Source: Kitasatospora sp. CB01950
GTDB taxonomy: Bacteria > Actinomycetota > Actinomycetes > Streptomycetales > Streptomycetaceae
Assembly (NCBI RefSeq): GCF_001905465.1
Contig: NZ_LISX01000002.1
Location: 433,425-497,424, forward strand
Direction: 5' to 3'
DNA: 64,000 nt
Shown: positions 41,479-48,915 of the stretch, one piece after another
How positions within the stretch are numbered: the first letter of the stretch is position 1
How the letters are laid out: the number at the start of each line of letters is the position of its first letter
Notes under the pieces: generated by a model
Told to the model about the DNA's origin: nothing
Seen by the model: the letters and a program-made list of their open reading frames with translations, nothing else
Database searches by the model: none
Program-made: the position numbers and the translations under genes

Positions 41479-42630
41479 ATGGGCGACGGGGAGGCACGGC
41501 CGCTGGTGGCCGGACGTCTGCGGGACGGACAGTGGCACGGGGTGGACACGGTCGCGGCCGTGCTCCTCGCCCTGGCGTTCGGCGCGAGCGAGACGCGGAA
41601 CGACGGCTGGGGTGCGGGAGCCGTGGCGGCGGTGGTCTGGCTGCCGGTCGCGGTACGGCGCAGACGGCCCGTCCGGGTTCTGTACACGGTCCTGGCCGGA
41701 GCGGTCCTCGCCATGGTGTTCACCGGATGGGAGGAGTCCTGGGTTCCCGTCGGGGCCGCCCTGTACACGGTGGCGGCGCGGGAACCGCGGCGCCGGTCCG
41801 CGACGGCGCTCGGCTGTTCGCTGGGCACCGTCGCGGCGGCCATCGCCCTGGTACCGCGACCGGTCCCGGCCTCCGGGGTGGCGGGGGGCGTCGTCTTCGC
41901 GTCCTTGATGATGACCCTGCCCTGGCTGGTGGGCACCGCGCTGAGGGAGCAGCGGTCGTACGCGGAACTCGCCGCCCGGCAGGCCCTGACGGACGAGCGC
42001 CTGCGGATCGCCCGCGAGCTCCACGACGTGGTGGCCCATCACCTGACTGTCATCGCGGTACGGGCCGAAGTGGCCCGTGCGGTGGCCTCCACCGACCCGC
42101 AGGAGGCCGCGCGGACCCTCGCACTGGTCGGGACAGCGGGCCGGACGGCGCTCACCGAGATGCGCCGCATGCTCGGCGTTCTGCGATCACCCGGTGACGG
42201 AGCCGAGTTGGGGTCCGCCCCCGGTCTGGCGGACCTGGCCGCGCTCGCGGACGGCGCGGGCCCGCACGTGGAGCTGTCCGTCGACCCGGATCCACCGCTC
42301 CCACCGGGCGTGGAACTGGCCGTCTACCGGATCGTTCAGGAAGCCCTCACCAATGTCGTCAGGCACGCGGGATCGGCGGACTGCCGGGTGAACCTGTCCC
42401 GGACGGGTCCCGGGGCGGTCGAGATCGAGGTCGTCAACGACGCGCCGTCCCGGCTCCCGTCCCTGCTCCCGTCCCGTCTCCCGTTCCGGCGTTCCGGCGG
42501 CGGGCACGGACTCGTCGGGATGCGGGAGCGGGCGGCCATGTGCGGCGGGACCCTCTCCGCCGGCCCCCTGGCGATGGGCGGGTACCGGGTACATGCGTGG
42601 CTGCCGTGCGGATCGGAGCCGGCCCGGTGA
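41479..42630 (+). CDS. Sensor histidine kinase (HisKA_3, NarX/DesK type)
   Basis: 383 residues. Four to five N-terminal membrane segments (~25-155), then HisKA_3 dimerisation helix with ARELHDVVAHHLTV; the ELHD histidine at ~182 is the phospho-acceptor. ATPase: VYRIVQEALTNVVRHAG (N box) and GHGLVGMRERAAMCGG (G box). The last four bases overlap the response-regulator start (GTGA), so the pair is coupled. Signal unknown. ATG at 41479 gives MGDGEARP. Confidence 0.92.
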   Translation: MGDGEARPLVAGRLRDGQWHGVDTVAAVLLALAFGASETRNDGWGAGAVAAVVWLPVAVRRRRPVRVLYTVLAGAVLAMVFTGWEESWVPVGAALYTVAAREPRRRSATALGCSLGTVAAAIALVPRPVPASGVAGGVVFASLMMTLPWLVGTALREQRSYAELAARQALTDERLRIARELHDVVAHHLTVIAVRAEVARAVASTDPQEAARTLALVGTAGRTALTEMRRMLGVLRSPGDGAELGSAPGLADLAALADGAGPHVELSVDPDPPLPPGVELAVYRIVQEALTNVVRHAGSADCRVNLSRTGPGAVEIEVVNDAPSRLPSLLPSRLPFRRSGGGHGLVGMRERAAMCGGTLSAGPLAMGGYRVHAWLPCGSEPAR

Positions 42631-43325
42631 ACCGGCCGGTCCGGGTTCTCATCGCCGACGACCAGGCCCTGTTGCGGGCGGGCTTCCGCCTGCTCATCGA
42701 GAGCGCGCCGGACCTCACCGTCGCGGGCGAGGCCGTCAGCGGCGAGCAGGCCGTCGAACTCGCCCTGCGGCTGCGGCCCGACGTCGTGCTGATGGACATC
42801 CGGATGCCGGGCACGGACGGTCTGGAGGCCACCCGGCGCATCTGCGCGGACCCGGACGCCGTCGGCACCCGGGTGCTGGTCCTCACCACGTTCGACCTGG
42901 ACGACTACGTGTACGCGGCACTCCGCGGCGGGGCCAGCGGATTCCTCCTGAAGGACATCCTCCCCGCCGACCTGCTGACAGCCCTGCGGGTGGTCGCCGC
43001 CGGAGACGCCCTGCTCGCGCCCGCGGTCACCCGCCGTCTGATCCGCGAGTTCGCCGGACGCCACGAGCCGCGCCCGCAACTCGCCCCGGACCTGGCGGGC
43101 CTGACCCCACGGGAACGGGAAGTTCTCCGCCTGGTGGCCCGGGGCCTGCCCAACCCCGCGATCGCCGAGCATCTCGGGCTGAGCATCGCCACCGTCAAGA
43201 CACATGTCCGGCGGCTGCTGGCCAAGCTCCACGCCCATGACCGGGCCCAGATGGTCGTCATCGCCTACGAGACCGGCCTGGTCACCGCAGGCGGGAACCT
43301 CCCGCCCGGTCGAGCGAGGCCCTAG
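42627..43325 (+). CDS. LuxR/NarL-type response regulator
   Basis: 232 residues. Receiver (~1-120): VRVLIADDQALLRAG, phospho-Asp in VVLMDIRMPGTDG, LVLTTFDLDDYVYAALRGGASGFLLKD (Thr/Lys switch). HTH_LuxR (~160-220): LTPREREVLRLVARGLPNPAIAEHLGLSIATVKTHVRRLLAKLHAHDR. Partner of the kinase at 41479, with a 4-base overlap. Its 3' end overlaps the convergent Ro60 gene by 4 bases. Confidence 0.93.
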   Translation: MNRPVRVLIADDQALLRAGFRLLIESAPDLTVAGEAVSGEQAVELALRLRPDVVLMDIRMPGTDGLEATRRICADPDAVGTRVLVLTTFDLDDYVYAALRGGASGFLLKDILPADLLTALRVVAAGDALLAPAVTRRLIREFAGRHEPRPQLAPDLAGLTPREREVLRLVARGLPNPAIAEHLGLSIATVKTHVRRLLAKLHAHDRAQMVVIAYETGLVTAGGNLPPGRARP

Positions 43326-44914
43326 CCCTGCTGCTCCCAGGGCCACGCCGCGTTCTGCCCGGCCTCCAGCAGGGGGATGAGGCGGAACGCGGCGTCGGTC
43401 AGGCCGCCGAAGGTGTGGCGGTGGGCGGTGCCGGACGCGGCGTGCCCGGGCCGGTAGCCGGCCAGGTTCCAGGTGTACACGGGGACGTCGGCGGGGACGG
43501 CGGCCAGCGGGTCGCACGGGCGGTGACTGCCGTACGCCTGCTCGTCGGTGACGATCACCACCCGGTCGTGGCCCCGGTAGTGCCGGCGGACGGCCTCGGA
43601 GGTCTCGGTGCCGCCGAGGTGGCCGAACCGGTCCAGCACCTTGAGCACCGCGTCGCCCTGCCGCAGCGGCACGGCCCGGCTGTCGGTGCCGAACTCGACG
43701 AGGTCCGCCTCGGCGGCCCGCAGCGCGAGCGCGGTGCCGAAGACGGCGGCGGTGTCGGCCCGGTTCAGCAGGCTCTGCGCGCCGGGCCGGTCGAACATCG
43801 AGCCGGAGCGGTCCACCAGGATCAGCGAACGGCCGGGCAGCGCGGGGACGTTGGCCAGCGAGTGCTTGAGCGCCTGCTCCAGCGCGTGGCCCCAGCGCAG
43901 CGACGGCGCGTGCCGGTGCGCGGCCAGGTACCGGAACGGGAACTGCCGCGAGCGGGTGACCTCGCCCCGGTCGGCGATCCGCCGGGCGGCCTGCTCGGCG
44001 ACCTCGTCCGACACGCCGGCCCGGTCGAAGTTGCGCAGGTTGCGCACCAGCGCCATCGCGCCCATGGACGGGATGACGGCTTCCCACACGGCGGCGTCCA
44101 GCGGGCCCTGCAGCCAGCCGGCCAGCGCCTCCCAGGTCATGCCCGCCTCGGCGAGGCGCCGCGCGCCGTCGGGGCCGGTGACCAGCGCGCGGCGTTCCTC
44201 CACCGGGACGGCCATCAGCGCGTGGTGGGCGCTCAGCAGGGCGTCTCCCGCCGGCGGGACGGCGCTCCCGGGGCGGTGCCGCCGGTCCAGCGCGTACCGG
44301 AACAGCTCGCTCTGCCAGGGCTTCTGCGGGTGCGGCGCGGGGTGGGTGAGTTCCAGCACGTCGCCGAACCGGAAGCCCTTGGTGCCGGTGTCGTACTTGA
44401 GCAGCGCCCGGCCGTTGTACAGCCGGCCGACGGCGTCCGCGACGCCGCGCTTGACGGGCTTGGGCAGCGCCCGCCCGTACCGGGACGTCCAGTAGGCGAG
44501 CAGTTCGCCGGGCTCGTCGGGGCGCTGCAGGACGGCGTCGATCACCGCCCGGGAGTGGCCGGGGAGTTTCGCGTCCAGTCGGGCGCGGGTGAACTCGGCG
44601 GCGCCGACCAGCGAGGCGGTGCGCATCGCGGCGCCGTAGCGGAGCCAGCGCAGCAGGCCGAGCGTCCATTCGGGGTCGCTGACGGCGAGCGTGCGCACCA
44701 GCGACGTGTAGCGGTCGTCGCGGTCGCCGCCGCGCTCGTAGAAGGTGTCCTGGCCGACCAGGTTGGCGACCGCCAGCAGGAAGAGTTCGGACTTCTCGTC
44801 GCGCAGGTGTCCCGGCCCGCCCTCGTGGTTGGCGGTGAGCTGGCCGGTCGTGCTGACGGGCGAGCTCGGGCCGGCGGGGGCGGTCTTCGAACGGCGAAGG
44901 TTGAAGCGGGACAT
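43322..44914 (-). CDS. rsr: TROVE-domain Ro60-family RNA-binding protein
   Basis: 530 residues. N-terminal TROVE HEAT-repeat ring (~25-350) that binds Y RNA and misfolded RNAs: ELFLLAVANLVGQDTFYERG, WTLGLLRWLRYGAAMRTASLVGAAEF, MTWEALAGWLQ. C-terminal vWA domain (~360-530) with an intact metal site LILVDRSGSMFDRPG (MIDAS DxSxS), TETSEAVRRH and VIVTDEQAYGS. Ro60 acts with Y RNA and exonucleases in RNA quality control and stress. ATG at 44914 has AGGAGGA upstream, 30 bases after a tandem Y-RNA-like array on the same strand. Confidence 0.92.
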   Translation of the reverse strand: MSRFNLRRSKTAPAGPSSPVSTTGQLTANHEGGPGHLRDEKSELFLLAVANLVGQDTFYERGGDRDDRYTSLVRTLAVSDPEWTLGLLRWLRYGAAMRTASLVGAAEFTRARLDAKLPGHSRAVIDAVLQRPDEPGELLAYWTSRYGRALPKPVKRGVADAVGRLYNGRALLKYDTGTKGFRFGDVLELTHPAPHPQKPWQSELFRYALDRRHRPGSAVPPAGDALLSAHHALMAVPVEERRALVTGPDGARRLAEAGMTWEALAGWLQGPLDAAVWEAVIPSMGAMALVRNLRNFDRAGVSDEVAEQAARRIADRGEVTRSRQFPFRYLAAHRHAPSLRWGHALEQALKHSLANVPALPGRSLILVDRSGSMFDRPGAQSLLNRADTAAVFGTALALRAAEADLVEFGTDSRAVPLRQGDAVLKVLDRFGHLGGTETSEAVRRHYRGHDRVVIVTDEQAYGSHRPCDPLAAVPADVPVYTWNLAGYRPGHAASGTAHRHTFGGLTDAAFRLIPLLEAGQNAAWPWEQQG

Positions 44915-44945
44915 GGGGATTCCTCCTGCGGGCGGGCAGGCCGAA

Positions 44946-45095
44946 CCGGGGCGTCCGAGAATGCCGGTCGCGTGGACCGGCCTCGGCGGAGGTAGCTCTG
45001 GGCCCCGACTGCGCTCGCGCGCGGCCGTCCGGGGTTCGAACCCGGCACTGCCCATACCAAGGAAGTAACCCCCGCCTGCGCACCGGACGCCCCGG
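44946..45095 (-). ncRNA. YrlA-like Y RNA with permuted tRNA-like module (unit A)
   Basis: About 150 nt, ending 31 bases before the rsr start. Termini pair perfectly over 12 bp (45095-45084 with 44957-44946). Inside, on the minus strand: shared motif GGTGCGCAGGC...GGTTACTTC; stem GGTA (45058-45055)/TACC (44994-44991); T-arm CCGGG-TTCGAAC-CCCGG (45045-45029) with a canonical 7-base loop; then D-arm with AGTCGG loop and a near-consensus A box GAGCGCAGTCGG (45016-45005). T-arm before D-arm is the permuted order expected when the Ro stem replaces the anticodon arm. Also a 7-bp hairpin GCCGGTC/GACCGGC near the 3' end. Confidence 0.7.
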
Positions 45096-45100
45096 CACGG

Positions 45101-45179
45101 TTGCCCTCCCGAGATCAAAAGCGGTGCCGGTGGTTTCGCGAGAGGAAGTAACCGGCGCCTGCGCACCGGGAGGTGGCAG
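45101..45179 (-). ncRNA. Y-RNA-like unit B (no tRNA module)
   Basis: About 79 nt. Ends pair as CTGCC-(AC bulge)-CTCCCG with CGGGAG-GGCAA (45179-45167 with 45111-45101). It contains the same motif as unit A, GGTGCGCAGGC then GGTTACTTC (45167-45144), directly inside the closing stem, and an internal stem ACCGG/CCGGT region. No T-arm or D-arm. Only 5 bases separate it from unit A, so the units are probably processed from one precursor. Confidence 0.5.
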
Positions 45180-45196
45180 TCTTTCTGAAGTGTGGT

Positions 45197-45308
45197 GTCC
45201 AGAGGACAAGAGCGGCAGAGGCGACGGTTTTCCCCTTCAACTGGGCAGCCCGGGAACCAGCCCCGACCTGCCCATCCAGTGAAGTAGCCCCTGCCTGCGC
45301 ACCTGGAC
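45197..45308 (-). ncRNA. Y-RNA-like unit C, promoter-proximal
   Basis: About 112 nt. Closing stem GTCCAG/CTGGAC (45308-45303 with 45202-45197). Shared motif GGTGCGCAGGC then GGCTACTTC follows the 5' arm. The next part, TGGATGGGCAG, parallels TGGTATGGGCAG of unit A, and an inner stem CTGGATGGGCAG with CTGCCCAGT is possible. It looks like a diverged paralogue of unit A without an intact T-arm. A -10 box lies just upstream of its 5' end. Confidence 0.5.
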
Positions 45309-45315
45309 GGGAACG

Positions 45316-45346
45316 ACCTTATCCGTTTCCGTTTTCCGTTCGCATC
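45316..45346 (-). promoter_or_regulatory. Putative promoter of the Y-RNA/rsr unit
   Basis: On the minus strand TAAGGT (45321-45316) would place the transcription start at about 45309-45310, one or two bases before the closing stem of unit C. The -35 region (about 45346-45340, GATGCG) is weak. Transcription from here would cover units C, B, A and then rsr. Confidence 0.5.
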
Positions 45347-45365
45347 CGGGTTTTCCGCCGCCGTC

Positions 45366-46991
45366 TCACTCCAGCAGGGCGAGCGCCGGGAGCGTGAGGA
45401 ATTCCGGGAAATCCTCGCCCAGCGCCACCTGTTCGAACAGCGCGGCGGCTTCGTCCCACCGCCGGCCGGGCCCCGCCTCCTCCCGCAGCGCGACGAGTTC
45501 CTCGGCCAGCAGCCGGCGGACCTGCCCGGCCGTCACCTGCTCGCCGGTGTCGGCGAGCACCACGCCGTTGTGGATCCACTGCCAGATCTGCGAGCGGGAG
45601 ATCTCGGCGGTGGCGGCGTCCTCCATCAGGTGGAAGATGGCGACCGCGCCGATCCCGCGCAGCCACGACTCGACGTACCGGACGCCGACCTGGACGGCGT
45701 TGCGCAGCCCGGCGGACGTGCACCTGCCGCCCGCCCCGGCCACGTCGAGCAGTTCCTCGGCCGTCACGTGCTCCTCCGCGCCGGGGTGCTCCTTCTGGTG
45801 CGGACGCCCGCCGAGCACCGCGTCGAAGCACTCCCTCGCCACCGGCACCAGGTCGGGGTGGGCGACCCAGGAGCCGTCGAAGCCGCCGTCCGCCTCCCGC
45901 TCCTTGTCGGCCCGGACCTTCGCCAGCGCCGCCGCGTTGACCTCCGGGTCGGTGCGGGACGGGATGAACGCGGCCATCCCGCCGATCGCGTGCGCGCCGC
46001 GCCGGTGGCAGGTCCGCACCAGCAGCCGGGTGTAGGCGGCCATGAACGGGGACGTCATGGTGAGGCCGTTGCGGTCGGGCAGCACGAACCGTGCGCCCGC
46101 GTCCCGGAAGTTCTTCACGATCGAGAACAGGTAGTCCCACCGTCCGGCGTTCAACCCGGCGGCGTGCTCGCGCAGTTCGTACAGGATCTCGTCCATCTCG
46201 AACGCGGCGGTGACGGTCTCGATCAGCACGGTGGCGCGGATCGTGCCGTGCGGGATGCCGAGTTCGGCCTGCGCGTGGGTGAAGACCTCGTTCCAGAGCC
46301 GGGCCTCCAGGTGGCTCTCGGTCTTCGGCAGGTAGAAGTACGGGCCGGAGTTGGGGTCCTGCGGGCCGCGGGCGAGCAGCCGGGCCGCGTTGTGGAAGAG
46401 GTACAGGCCGAAGTCGACGAACGCGCCGGCCACCGGTTCGCCGTCCACCGTCAGGTGCCGCTCGTCCAGGTGCCAGCCGCGCGGGCGCACCACGACGGTG
46501 GCCAGCTCGGCGGCGGGCCGCAGTACGTAGGCCTTGCCTCGGGCGTCGGTGAAGTCGATCCGGCGCTCGAACGCGTCGATCAGGTGGAGCTGTCCGGAGA
46601 CCACGTTGGCCCAGGTGGGGGCGGAGGCGTCCTCGAAGTCGGCGAGCCACACCTGGGCGCCGGAGTTCAGCGCGTTGATCGTCATCCTGCGGTCGGTGGG
46701 GCCGGTGATCTCCACCCGGCGGTCCGTCAGTGCGCGGGGGGCGGGCGCGACCTGCCACTGCGCCGCGCGGACGTCGGCCGTCTCCGGCCGGAAGCCGAGG
46801 GCGCCGGTGCGGGCGATCTCCGCCCGGCGTGCCGTGCGCGCGGCCAGCAACTCCCGCCGCCGGACGTCGAATGCGCGGTGCAGGCCCGCGACGAACGCCA
46901 GCGCCTGCGGGGTGAGCACCTCCTCGGCGCGCTCCACCGGCGGGCCGGTGACGGCCACGCCCGGAACCTTCGAACCCTGATCTGCAGCCAT
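45366..46991 (-). CDS. aceB: Malate synthase A
   Basis: 541 residues. Seen: catalytic Arg in VVVRPRGWHLDE, GLYLFHNAARLL, YFYLPKTESHLEARLWNEVF, IRATVLIETVTAAFEMDEILYELREHAAGLNAGRWDYLFS (malate synthase signature with Glu and Asp), MTSPFMAAYTRLLV, and the C-terminal catalytic Asp region HLMEDAATAEISRSQIWQWIHN. Condenses glyoxylate with acetyl-CoA to malate. ATG 46991 is 11 bases after GAGGAG; a GTG three codons earlier is too close to it. No isocitrate lyase is nearby, which favours a role in consuming purine- or allantoin-derived glyoxylate. Confidence 0.95.
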   Translation of the reverse strand: MAADQGSKVPGVAVTGPPVERAEEVLTPQALAFVAGLHRAFDVRRRELLAARTARRAEIARTGALGFRPETADVRAAQWQVAPAPRALTDRRVEITGPTDRRMTINALNSGAQVWLADFEDASAPTWANVVSGQLHLIDAFERRIDFTDARGKAYVLRPAAELATVVVRPRGWHLDERHLTVDGEPVAGAFVDFGLYLFHNAARLLARGPQDPNSGPYFYLPKTESHLEARLWNEVFTHAQAELGIPHGTIRATVLIETVTAAFEMDEILYELREHAAGLNAGRWDYLFSIVKNFRDAGARFVLPDRNGLTMTSPFMAAYTRLLVRTCHRRGAHAIGGMAAFIPSRTDPEVNAAALAKVRADKEREADGGFDGSWVAHPDLVPVARECFDAVLGGRPHQKEHPGAEEHVTAEELLDVAGAGGRCTSAGLRNAVQVGVRYVESWLRGIGAVAIFHLMEDAATAEISRSQIWQWIHNGVVLADTGEQVTAGQVRRLLAEELVALREEAGPGRRWDEAAALFEQVALGEDFPEFLTLPALALLE

Positions 46992-47039
46992 GGGCGGCAC
47001 TCTCCTCGGGCCGGTCCGCTGTTCGGTTCTGTAGGGTGG

Positions 47040-47079
47040 AGAGTAATTTCCGCGATGCAGAATTTCAACGCCCCGTTGA
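47040..47079 (-). promoter_or_regulatory. aceB promoter with regulon operator
   Basis: On the minus strand TTGAAA (47068-47063), 17-base spacer, TACTCT (47045-47040). The perfect palindrome TCAACG-CCC-CGTTGA (47065-47079) overlaps the -35, the same geometry as at the urate operon (30972-30986) and allB. A second imperfect palindrome TTCCGC-GAT-GCAGAA lies in the spacer (47048-47062). The divergent IclR-type gene begins at 47119. Confidence 0.75.
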
Positions 47080-47118
47080 GAGGTCGCGCGAACGCCCGAT
47101 CACGAAGGAACCCGTCCC

Positions 47119-47889
47119 GTGGCCAGCACCCCCACCGAACGCACCACCGGCTCGGTGCAGTCCGTCGAACGCGCCTTCCTCCTGCTGGAGGCCCTCGCCG
47201 ACGCCGGCGGCATCGCCACTCTCAGCGAACTCTCCGCCGCCTCCGGCCTGCCGATGCCGACCATCCACCGCCTGGTCCGCACCCTGGTCACCCAGGGCTA
47301 CGTCCGCCAGGACTCGGCCCGCCGCTACACCCTCGGCCCGCGCCTGATCCGCCTCGGCGAGAGCGCCAACCGGCTGCTCGGCTCCTGGGCCCGCCCGTTC
47401 CTCGCCGAACTCATGGAGGCCACCGGCGAGACCGCCAACCTGGCCGTCCTGGAGGGCCCCGAGGTCGTGTACGTCGGCCAGGTCCAGAGCCGGCGCTCCA
47501 TGCGGATGTTCACCGAGGTCGGCCGCCGCGCCCAGCCGCACTGCACCGGCGTCGGCAAGGCCCTGCTCGCCCAGCTCCCCGAGGACGAGGCCCGCGCCCT
47601 GCTCGGCCCCGGCCCGCTCCAGGCCCACACCGCGCACACCGTGACCGCCCCCGCCGCGCTGCTCGCCCAGCTCGCCGCCGCCCGCGAGTGCGGCTACGTC
47701 GTCGACGACCAGGAACAGGAGATCGGCGTCCGCTGCCTCGCCGTCGCCGTCCCCGGCGCCCCCACCCCCACCGCCCTCTCCGTCTCCGGCCCCGAAGCCC
47801 GCATCCACGCCCTCGAAGCCCAGTCCGGGCCCGCCGCGCTCGTCCCCCTGATGCAGGCGATCGCGGCCCGCCTCGGCGCGGCGCTCTGA
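47119..47889 (+). CDS. IclR family regulator, AllR-like
   Basis: 256 residues. N-terminal winged helix (~10-75: SVQSVERAFLLLEALADAGGIATLSELSAASGLPMPTIHRLVRTLVTQGYV) and IclR effector domain (~90-250) with AQPHCTGVGKALLAQL, ECGYVVDDQEQEIGVRCLAVAV and a C-terminal LVPLMQAIAARLGAAL. It is divergent from malate synthase, with the perfect TCAAC/GTTGA palindrome between them. In S. coelicolor an IclR regulator, AllR, controls allantoin genes next to a malate synthase. It is the best candidate for the shared regulator (inference). GTG at 47119. Confidence 0.88.
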   Translation: MASTPTERTTGSVQSVERAFLLLEALADAGGIATLSELSAASGLPMPTIHRLVRTLVTQGYVRQDSARRYTLGPRLIRLGESANRLLGSWARPFLAELMEATGETANLAVLEGPEVVYVGQVQSRRSMRMFTEVGRRAQPHCTGVGKALLAQLPEDEARALLGPGPLQAHTAHTVTAPAALLAQLAAARECGYVVDDQEQEIGVRCLAVAVPGAPTPTALSVSGPEARIHALEAQSGPAALVPLMQAIAARLGAAL

Positions 47890-47899
47890 CGGACCCGCG

Positions 47900-48228
47900 G
47901 CCACACCGGCCCCGACTCGTGGGCGGCGACGACCAGTTGAGCCCGGTCGCGGGCCGCGAGCTCGGCCGGCAGCCGCCCGATGCGGGTCCTCACCGTGCCC
48001 GCGCCCAGGTGCAGGTACGCCCCGATCTCGGCGTTGGACAGCCCGCGCGCCGCCAGGACCAGCGCCTCCCGCTCCCGGGGCGTCAGCTGCTCCGGACCGG
48101 CGCCCACGGCCGCTCCCGGGCCCGGCAGGCGGGCGAACTCGGCGATCAGCCGGCGAGATGTCCTTGAGCAGGAAGCCCGCCGCGCCGCCGCCCGGCTGCT
48201 CGAACGGCTCGGCGAGCAGCTCAGCTGA
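47900..48228 (-). pseudogene. LuxR-type response regulator remnant
   Basis: One frame gives GGAAGFLLKDIS, the end of a receiver domain; another gives RRLIAEFARLPG followed by a complete LuxR HTH (LTPREREALVLAARGLSNAEIGAYLHLGAGTVRTRIGRLPAELAARDRAQLVVAAHESG). The ~30 residues that normally join them are missing and the frame changes at about 48160. The first ~100 receiver residues are absent, and no stop follows the HTH in frame until inside the antisense of the IclR gene. No kinase gene is adjacent. Confidence 0.65.
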
Positions 48229-48745
48229 TCAGCATCCGGTACGGCGTGTCCTCGGGCGTGTAGATCAGGACGAACTCGCGTCCGATGCCAGTGGCCGTCC
48301 GGCGCAGGAGGGCGAGCGCCTCGGCGGCCGTCGGGCAGGCGAGTCCGAGGGCCGCCGCGGCGGCGGCGCGGCCGTCGAGCAGCGCGGGCTCGTCCTCCAG
48401 GTACTCGGCCTCGCCGGCCGCGCTCTCCTCCGCCGTGCAACCGGGGCAGTCACGCCACCAGGGCGCGGCCAGCAGCAGGCGCAGCAACTCGGGCAGTCCG
48501 ACGGCGAGAAGCGCTGCGCCGCCTTCGGAGTCGGCGAACAGGATCGGACGCCCCTCGCCGCCCTCGCCGCAGAAGAAGTACGTCCCGCCGCCGCCGTCCC
48601 CGGCGAACGGCTCCAGTGAAAGGCCGTTCGCCAGGTGGACGGGTTCCACGTGCTCGGTGCGGGAGAGGTCGAGTTCACCCGGCCAGCGGAAGAACTCGGC
48701 GACGGCCGCGTGGTCACGGAGCAGGGCGAGCAAGGACGTCGACAT
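48221..48745 (-). CDS. Conserved protein of unknown function, SUKH-like
   Basis: 174 residues, soluble. Seen: LSLEPFAGDGGGGTYFFCGEGGEGRPILFADSEGGAALLAVGLPELLRLLLAAPWWRDC, which has the strand pattern GxYxxC...PILYxDSEG...L...LP.WRDC found in actinobacterial SMI1/KNR4 (SUKH)-like proteins, and a C-terminal FVLIYTPEDTPYRMLIS. SUKH proteins can act as toxin immunity factors, but no toxin gene is adjacent here. ATG at 48745; an upstream start would add 21 residues. Confidence 0.6.
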   Translation of the reverse strand: MSTSLLALLRDHAAVAEFFRWPGELDLSRTEHVEPVHLANGLSLEPFAGDGGGGTYFFCGEGGEGRPILFADSEGGAALLAVGLPELLRLLLAAPWWRDCPGCTAEESAAGEAEYLEDEPALLDGRAAAAAALGLACPTAAEALALLRRTATGIGREFVLIYTPEDTPYRMLIS

Positions 48746-48915
48746 GTCCGGCACTGTAGTGCGCCCGGCCGACAGCGATCTGCCGAACCGGACAACGAAC
48801 GGACACACCGCGGTGACAGCGCTGCGCCGACGACGCCGTCACCTGCCCGCACCCGGTAGTCGCGGCCTGCGGCGACTCCGGCGCCGGCCCTCGTCCGCCT
48901 CCACCGACAGCGCCG

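Noticed and set aside
44934..45059. A plus-strand tRNA gene ending in CTGCCCATACCA with GGGCAG as acceptor
   Set aside because: The T-loop is out of register on the plus strand, no D-stem or anticodon arm forms, and the better closing stem and canonical T- and D-arms are on the minus strand.
48221..48745. Immunity protein of a toxin system
   Set aside because: SUKH-like features only; no polymorphic toxin or secretion gene is next to it, so only an unknown-function call is supported.
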